Assembly (NCBI GenBank): GCA_947000775.1
Contig: CAMQGK010000299.1
Coordinates: forward strand, 22,253,501-22,317,500
Source of the DNA: Pterois miles
Taxonomy: Eukaryota > Chordata > Actinopteri > Perciformes > Scorpaenidae
Reading direction: 5' to 3'
Length of the DNA: 64,000 nucleotides
The notes under the pieces: model-generated
Seen by the model: the letters and a program-made list of their open reading frames with translations, nothing else
The model's database searches: none
Told to the model about the DNA's origin: nothing
Program-made: the position numbers and the translations under genes
Part shown: positions 24,301-33,300 of the stretch, in pieces
Layout of the letters: the number at the start of each line of letters is the position of its first letter
Numbering within the stretch: the first letter of the stretch is position 1

Positions 24301-27300
24301 GTTGAAGGAAAACGGAGCACGGGGTGAACATAGAGACTGAACAAATGAACCGACAAGAACAGAGGGGAAAGGGGTGGCTTAAATACACACAGGGAAGACA
24401 ACCAGGTGGAAACAATCAAGGGCGGAGCAAACAATCAGAAAAGGAGGGAAAACAGACAAAGACAGGAAGTAAAGCTGGACACGACACAGAGACGCAAGAC
24501 TTTCAAAATAAAACAGGAAACCACCACAGACAAGACACCCGGACCAGGACAGGGAGTGAAACAAAACATGACACCAGGGGTTGGTGACAAAACAATACAC
24601 GAGAATACATATAACAGAACTCAAAACAGAAAAAACACTAACTAACTCAAAAGTCCATGACCGTGACACCGAGTCGTCACTCCCCTCACCAAGCTCACAT
24701 CCACTGCGACCTCCAATGTTTGGACCCTGGAAGCTGATGTGGCTTTCAGCAACCTCAAGCAGCATTTCACCTTAGCTCCGGTCCTTTTCCAGATGGACAC
24801 CACCTTGCAGTTTGTCGTGGAGGTAGATGCTTCCGATACCAAGGTCGGGACAGTCCTCTTCCAGCATTTCCCTGACAACCAGAAAATGCACCCCTGCGCC
24901 TTTTTCTCTCACCGACACTCTCCAGCAGAAAGAAACTCCGACATGGGGAACAGAGACCTGCTGGCAGTCAAGCTGGCCCTGGAGGAGTGGAGACACCTGC
25001 TGGAGGGGACTGAGATGCCATTTGTGGGCTGGACCAACCATAAGAACCTTACCTACATCCAGAGTGCAAAGAAGTTCAACTCTCGGCAGGCCAAGTTGGT
25101 GCTTTTTTTCACTTGTTTCCGTTTCACTCTGAGCTATCGCCCTGGTTCCACAATCCAGAAACCAGATACCCATTCCCACCAATCTGAGCCAGACGTGAGT
25201 CCACCAATGCTGGACCTCATTTTTCCCACTGCCTGCTTTGTGGGGGCCATAACCTGGGAGATCGAGAGGCTGGTATGGGAGGACCAGGACAAGCACCTGG
25301 ACCCAGGTGGGAATCCTGCAAATTGTCTATTCTAGAGTCAGTTTGAGCCTAGGTGTTGGAGTGGTCTCATTCCTCTTGGCTGGCCTGCCACCCGGAGGTG
25401 CATCGCACCTACGCCCCCCTGAAGAGACAGTTGTGGTGGCTGTCTATGCTGCAGGACGTAAAGTACTTTGTGGCGGAATGTGACACCTGTGCCCATAACA
25501 AATCCTCCCACCTCCCCTCTGCCGGCCTCCTCCAACCGCTTTTGCTGCCCACCCGACCCTGGAGCCACATTGGGATAGACTTTGTCATCAGTCTCCCTTC
25601 CTCCAGAGGTAACACTGTTATTTTAACCATTGTGGAGAGATTTTCTAAAGCGGCCCATTTCGTTGCTCTCCCTAAGCTTCCCTCTGCGGTCAAGACAGCT
25701 TCCCTCTGTCTTGCCGGTGGTCAGGTTGAACAGGATTCCAGAAGACGTCTCCGACAGAGGGCCCCAATTCTCATCCCAGGTGTGGAAGGCATTTTGTTGC
25801 TCTCTGGGGCCCTCTGTCAGTTTGTCTTTTGGTTATCATTCACAGACTAATGGCCAGAGGGATTCGGCAAACCAGGTCTTGGAGGCCACCCTTTAATGTG
25901 TGACGTCCAAGAACCCAATCGTCCTTGTACGCACACAACAGTTTGTCCAGCTCAGCCATGGGGCTGTCCCCTTTTGAGTGTGGGTATCAGACCCCCCCTG
26001 TTTCTGGCCCTGGAGGAGTCGACCCAGGTCCTAAAGTGCTGCTGCATATGTGTCTGGAGGGAAGCTCGAGCTGCACTGCAACGCACGACGGAAAGAAATA
26101 AGAGGATCGCGGACCATCACGAGACTCCAGCTCCTGCTTACCAGCCAGGTCAGAAAGTTTGTTGGTTTGTTGTTGGTTTATATTCTATAATGTTCCCCTT
26201 CAAAATGTCTCAAAGAAACTGTCAGGAACCTGGTCTGTTAGTTAAGTGTTTCCCTCATGTTTCCACATTCCCTCTCCTCCTTGTGTCCCTGTCTGTACGT
26301 GTGAGTGTGGGCCTCCTCCCCCTGCTCACCAGGAGCACCTGACTCCACACAAGGCTGATACCAGTCAGTTCATCAGCTGACCTATATATACCGGGGTGAT
26401 CCAGTGAACAGATGCCAGTTCATTTCACGTACCTCCATTCGTAAGTCGTGCTCATACTCACTTTTTTGCTCTCTGCTGCCCTTACTAATGGTGTTTTTCA
26501 TGCGTGTGTTTAACCGCTCTCTCTCTGTCGTTCGTTTAGGTTTTGCCCCTCTGCCCACAGCTCAGTTTTCCATTCCTGCCTCGTGGCTTGTGTGTTTGAG
26601 TTTGTTTTTTGATAATTTGATTTTTGTAAATAAAATTCTGTTTTTGTTCTCACCCTCACTTTGTTCTCACACTCACTTATCACTCTTTTGTGTCTGCACC
26701 TGAGTTCTGTCAAGAAATTAGTACAAACAGTTAGGGTTGAAACCCCAGATGTAAGGGTCAGGGTAAGAAAACCCTGGTAGGGAATTAATCAAAAAAAAAA
26801 GATGAAAAATGAAACATGAAAACCCAATGGTTAGGGTTAGGAAATCAAGCAGCAAAATCAACAAAATTAAAGACACATGAAAATTAGGTGGACAAATGTA
26901 TTAACTAGTATTCTCAAAGACTAGTTTTGGGTAACAGTCAGAATTTTCCAGTTAAAACTGGAAGGAAGTTACACTTCTAAAGTGAGGCAACAATAAGGTG
27001 ACATGGTCCATGTCTGCCAATCACAGCGCAGCAGGGAAGGACTTGGTGCATATCAGGTGGGAAAAATATTAGTGTGCAGTGAAAACATAATGACAAGTTC
27101 GTTCAAGCTTGAACCACTGGAAAACTGTCCAGAGGAGAGGGACACCAGGTGATCCATCTGAGCAAAAGTTGGTCTTGTTCCGAGTGACCTGGTTCCCAGT
27201 GTGACCAGTCAGGACTTTCTGTTTGTCCACCAGGTGGTGGGTCTGTACAGACTGTGTGGTTCTGCAGCGGTGAAGAAGGAGCTCAGGGATTGGTTCGAGA

Positions 27301-30300
27301 GGAACAGTTCAGCTGTCTGCCTCAGCGAGGACCTCTACCCCGACATAAACGTCATTACAGGTTAGTCATCACACTGCTGTGTGACTCAGACTTGAAGACT
27401 TGGACTTAGGAATTCTGGTTTAGTGAACAGTGACTTGAGTGTGACCTCAGTGTCTCAAACATGACCTTGGTGACTTGATTTCGATTATACAGCTTCCCTC
27501 GAATCAACATATCCTTATTTTATTAGTACAACCGGAACCTTGTAGACTTGTCTGGATAGCTTTCCCCGGGTGTGTCTCAGTTCCCTGAATGAACCCGCTC
27601 AGCTGGATGACTTGTTGACTTGGACTTGGACCTAGGTGACTTTGACTTGGACCTGGGTGACTTGTTGATTGGTGTGCTGTGTGTGTTCTCAGGTATCTTG
27701 AAGGACTACCTGCGAGAGCTGCCGTCTCCACTTATCACCAGCACTCTGTATCAGGTGGTCCGGGAGGCCATGACCCTCCAACCCCCGCCTGCTTTGTCTG
27801 TGACTTCTGACCCCCGGCTGGCCCAGAGCACCGTGGAGCTGCTGTCCTGTCTGCCATCACCAGAGAGGGTAACACACAGTACTACTACTGCAGTACTATA
27901 GTACAGTATTCTATTGTGTCCTACTAGAGTATCATGAACCAGTTTCTCAGCACTAGCTTGTCCGTGTCATGGTTGGCTGCTCTGTGTGATGTCATCACAC
28001 CCTTTTCCAACCCATTTGGCAACATTAACTCAGATCAGCCAATCAGCTTGTTTGATACATTCTTGAGGATTCAGCTGACTGAAGATTACCCATAACACGC
28101 TTCTTTTTGTAGATCTGTAGAGACGCTCATGTATCTTGAATAAATTTTAATTCCAGGTTGATTCAAACAGACCCTGTTAGTGATGACATCATAAGATCAC
28201 AGTATTAGCTGGAGGCTAACCAAAGACTGGAGGCTAATTAAGAAGAAGAAGAAGATCTACCTTTATTAGTCCCACAATGGGGAAATTCAATTTTACACTC
28301 TGTTAAACTCATACATGGTACATGCAGACCTGAAACACACATACATGTATTAATGGAGAGATGTCAGAGTGGGGGGGCTGCTCCTGACAAGCGCCCCGAG
28401 CAGTTGGGGGTTTGGTGCCTTGCTCAGGGGCACCTCGGCAGTGCCCAAGAGGTAAACTGGCACCTCTCCAGCTATCAGTTTTTTTTTTGGTCCACGTCGG
28501 GACTTGAACCGGTGACCCTCCGGTTCCCAAGCCAACTCCCTACAGACTGAGCTACTGCCGCCCCAATTAACTAAACAAAGACTGGAGGCTTGTCAGGTTT
28601 TGCAGGATAATTAACCAAAAGAGAGAAAGAGAGAGGGGGAGAGAGAGACAGAGAGAGACAGAGAGAGAGACCCCAAACGCAGAAGACACACACAGACGAA
28701 TTAAACAAAAGGCGAGTCTTTAATGTGAGACTGTTTAAACAATTTCTTTCTTTTTCTTTAGTAATAGAAAAAGAACTATACTAGAAAGAAATAATAACTA
28801 AACACAAAGAAACAACAAGGAGACTAAATTCACCAATACTAAGATTAAAACTAGACCAATAGTGCACAGAGAGACAGGGAGAGAACACAAGTGCACAAAC
28901 ACAGACAAGTGAAACACAGGAACACCAGGAGTGCACAGAAAGACATCGAAACAGGAATAAAACCTACCAGGTGAAAAAGAAACACAAAGCTACACTGAAA
29001 GAAGGAAGTCTAAGGGGAATCCAGGGAAAAAACACAAAGAAGCACAAAAATCTAAGAAGAAGGAAAACAGCACGGGGAGCTGGTGGAAACTGAACAAATG
29101 AGCCGACAAGAACAGTGGGAAAAGGAGTGGTTTAAATAGAGAGGGTGATGACACACAGGTGGACAACCAGGTGGAAACAATCAGGGGTGGAGCAACAATC
29201 AGGGAAACTAGGTCAGGGGGTGTGAACTAAGAAAATGGAGGGAAAACACACAAGGGCAGGAAGTAAATCTAGAAATGACACAGAGACGAAAGACTTTCAA
29301 AATAAAACAGGAAGCAACCAAAGACAAGACACCAGGACCAGGACAGTGAGTGAAACACATCCAATATACTAGAACAGAAACTCAGTAACAAAACAGAACC
29401 AAATAATAAATTAACCAATAAAACTCAAACACAAAAAGTCCATAACTGTGACAGAGGCTAACCAAAGACTGGAGTCTAACCAAAGACTGGAGTCTAACCA
29501 AAGACTGGAGGCTAACTGAGGACTGGAGGCTAACCAAAGACTGGAGGCTAACTAAAGACTGGAGGCTAATTAAAGACTGGAGTCTAACCAAAGACTGGAG
29601 TCTAACCAAAGACTGGAGTCTAACCAAAGACTGGAGGCTAACTGAGGACTGGAGGCTAACCAAAGACTGGAGGCTAACCAAAGACTGGAGTCTAACCAAA
29701 GACTGGAGTCTAACCAAAGACTGGAGGCTAACTGAGGACTGGAGGCTAACCAAAGACTGGAGGCTAACTAAAGACTGGAGGCTAATTAAAGACTGGAGTC
29801 TAACCAAAGACTGGAGTCTAACCAAAGACTGGAGTCTAACCAAAGACTGGAGGCTAACTGAGGACTGGAGGCTAACTAAAGACTGGAGGCTAACTAAAGA
29901 CTGGAGGCTAATTAAAGACTGGAGTCTAACCAAAGACTGGAGGCTAACCAAAGACTGGAGGCTAATTAAAGACTGGAGTCTAACCAAAGACTGGAGGCTA
30001 ACCAAAGACTGGAGGCTAATTAAAGACTGGAGTCTAACCAAAGACTGGAGGCTAACCAAAGACTGGAGTCTAACCAAAGACTGGAGGCTAACCAAAGACT
30101 GGAGGCTAACTGAGGACTGGAGGCTAACCAAAGACTGGAGGCTAACTAAAAACTGGAGTCTAACCAAAGACTGGAGGCTAACTGAGGACTGGAGGCTAAC
30201 TGAGGACTGGAGGCTAACTAAAGACTGGAGGCTAATTAAAGACTGGAGTCTAACCAAAGACTGGAGGCTAACCAAAGACTGGAGGCTAATTAAAGACTGG

Positions 30301-33300
30301 AGTCTAACCAAAGACTGGAGGCTAACCAAAGACTGGAGTCTAACCAAAGACTGGAGGCTAACCAAAGACTGGAGGCTAACTGAGGACTGGAGGCTAACCA
30401 AAGACTGGAGGCTAACTAAAAACTGGAGGCTAACTAAAGACTGGAGTCTAACCAAAGACTGGAGGCTAATTAAAGACTGGAGTCTAACCAAAGACTGGAG
30501 GCTAATTAAAGACTGGAGTCTAACCAAAGACTGGAGTCTAACCAAAGACTGGAGGCTAACCAAAGACTGGAGGCTAACTGAGGACTGGAGGCTAACCAAA
30601 GACTGGAGGCTAACTAAAAACTGGAGGCTAACTAAAGACTGGAGTCTAACCAAAGACTGGAGGCTAATTAAAGACTGGAGTCTAACCAAAGACTGGAGGC
30701 TAATTAAAGACTGGAGTCTAACCAAATACTGGAGGCTAACCAAAGACTGGAGGCTAACGCTAGCAGTGGGCTAAAACTACACATCTAAAATTTCATCTTG
30801 CTGTTGTTGGCTGCCAGAATCCAGATATCAAGATCTGAGATGACAATCTGTGAATGGAGGATCTAGAGAGCTACAATATCAGAGAAACCTTTCAGAGATG
30901 GAGAGGAAATTATGCTAATATTTAGCCTTCAGCAGCTGTGAGCCATTGGCTGCTCTGACTCTCTTTTTGACTGACTTTACTGAAGGATAGTTAACTATAG
31001 ACATTCAAAGATTTATATGCCCTCAGTTTATCTTTACAGCGCTGCTGTTGGCCACCAGCCCGCTGGTCGGACGACTGGCTACTTAGCTAGCTTAGCTCGC
31101 TAATTCCTCCATGCTGTCATGAAACACAGAAGATGAGGTGAACAAAGTTGTCGCTCATCTGGTGATAGCAGTGTGCTTTCCTACGCTGTGACCAGAGTGA
31201 GTGGATGAAGCATTAAGTTGTTCATTTTTACATTTTTACTCTTTACACTTTAGCGACTGGCTAGTTAGCTAGCTACATTGCTAATTCCACCATGCTACAG
31301 AAAATGAGGCTAACAGCAGACAGAGCTGGGTCACGGTCCCTCTGCCTCAGTCCTCACCGCTAGGAGACTACTTCAGCAGGAGGAGAGCAGGAGCTAGCTA
31401 GCTAGTCGGTTTCCAGACAATCTAGCTAGCTAACTAGGGCGGCAGTAGCTCAGTCTGTAGGGAGTTGGCTTGGGAACCGGAGGGTCACCGGTTCAAGTCC
31501 CGACATTGACCAAGAACTGAGTGTGAACTGGTAGCTGGAGAGGTGCCAGTTTACCTCTTGGGCACTGCCGAGGTGCCCCTGAGCAAGGCACCAAACCCCC
31601 AACTGCTCGGGGCGCTTGTCAGGAGCAGCCCCCTCACTCTGACATCTCTCCATTGTTGCATGTTTGTGCATGTGTTGCATGTTTGTGCATCGAGTCTGCA
31701 TGTACTGTGTATAAGTTGACAACAGAGTGAAAAAAATTGAATTTCCCCTCGTGGGACTAATAAAGGACTTTCTTCTTCTTCTTCTTCTTCTAACTGGCAT
31801 AATCCAGCCGTCTCCTCCTCCTGCAGTAGTCTCCAGCAGCGTAGCGGTCGGCTAATCTGGTCTCATTGGTTAACGTTAACTTTCTCCACTAACTCTGGTG
31901 ATCCTGGAGAGAGAGAGAGACAGGACAGACTGACAGAAACTAGGATTTTCTTAAGCCGTTGTTAAAAAACACATCAACAATACTTGCCAACAAGCCAGCG
32001 TTAGCTAACGTGTTCAGAGAATTATTCTGCCTCCACTTGACACTCTGCCCACTAAATACCTCATCATGATAACTAATAGGAAATGGCGGGGCTATACAAG
32101 CAGATACTTGAACTACTTTGTGCTCCCAGAGCTGGTTCAGGTGTCACCTGGTCAGACGCTGATGGATTTATTCAGTCTGGATTTTAAACATTTAAAGTCT
32201 TGTAAAGTTTTTTTTACTGTTGATGTGCAAACATGGTGAATCCAACATGTCCTCCCTCCAGGCCACGCTGTCTCTCCTGCTGGATCACCTCAGCCTGGTG
32301 GCATCCCTCAGCTCCTCCAACAGGATGACGCATCAGAACCTTGCTGTCTGCTTTGGCCCGGTGCTCCTCACCCCCACCCAAGAGGTCTGGAGGGTGGGGG
32401 GGAGGCGGAGGGAGGGGAGGAAGAGGAGGAGGGAAGGGATTGGGTCACAGTGAAGAGATAGTGAGTGCGGTTGATTTCAAACGACACATTGAGGCATTAC
32501 ACTACCTGCTGCAGCTGTGGCCAGGTGAGACAGGAGCTGCTACTAACTCATTGACCACAAGCTCTGCCCACTTTGATACTCTGTTGTTGCTACGGAGACT
32601 GCCTTACCTTTAAGAGGTGTAACTTTGCTCAGCATCTTATTTTGCTTTTGCTACCTTGTTTCTCAGTGCCGAGCCATCGAGTCCCAGCAGACGACAACAT
32701 CGACATCTCCCCGCCACCATCCCCCACCTTTACCCATAAGCCCCTGGGACAGCAGCGGAATTCTGCGCTGCGATTGGCTTTGCCCCAGAACCTCAAGGAG
32801 GAGGTGGTAGTGTCACGTCGAGGTCGAGGCAGCTCGGCCCGACTTGAGAGTCCGCCACCAATCAACCGGTATGCCGGAGACTGGAGCATCTGTGGACGAG
32901 ATCTTCTGTCGGGACAGGAGGCCGACTATGACGAGGTGGCAGGAAGTGAGAGTGACAGAGGTACGTACCTCCATTCCTTGACCCAAACAAAGATGACAGC
33001 CGCATTTCACAACAGTGGAAACACTACTTCATTCCAGGAGAGTCTATAAATATTGTGGTTCTGTGACATTTTCCAATCACACCGGGGACAGAAACTAAGT
33101 AATTTTCCTAATTGGCATATTAGTCACTTGTTCTGACATGACCACTCTGGCTATAAAGCAAAGGAGGTATTTTCCTGGCTGTAACATTATATGTTAGTTT
33201 GACAGCGGGTGAATACTTACTCACAGAGGAGTTGCACAAGCAGTACTGGCTGCACCACCGGTGAAATACACTTAATAGAGGTATCCATTTCCAAATAGGC

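Larger units (their letters stand above)
21995..26712 (+). mobile_element. Decayed Gypsy-type LTR retrotransposon
   Basis: Flanked by related LTRs: a partial 5' copy from 21995 and a complete 3' copy 26220-26712 that starts TGTCAGGAACC and ends GTTCTGTCA. Between them, in Gypsy order, are gag, protease-like, reverse transcriptase, RNase H and integrase remnants broken by stops and frameshifts. GAAAT precedes the left LTR and AGAAAT follows the right one, a probable target-site duplication with a one-base difference. It sits in sense orientation in syde1 intron 9 and carries a nested solo LTR. It is not capable of encoding intact proteins. Confidence 0.93.
28204..30757. repeat. 19-bp minisatellite, split by two mobile elements
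   Basis: Unit GAGGCTAACCAAAGACTGG with GGAGTCTAACC, AATTAAAG and ACTGAGG variants. Units at 28204-28241, a remnant at 28565-28590 and the main array at 29454-30757 belong to one array, separated by a SINE and a solo LTR. Variants recur in longer blocks (about 270 bp around 30010-30420). Minus-strand Leu/Gln/Ser open frames are artefacts. Confidence 0.94.

Noticed and set aside
26740..26840. GGTTAGGGTT words as interstitial telomere repeats
   Set aside because: Only isolated single occurrences separated by unrelated sequence; no TTAGGG array.
29382..30743. 453-codon minus-strand Leu/Gln/Ser repeat frame
   Set aside because: The 19-bp minisatellite read in reverse; 19 x 3 = 57 nt gives a repeating 19-residue pattern.
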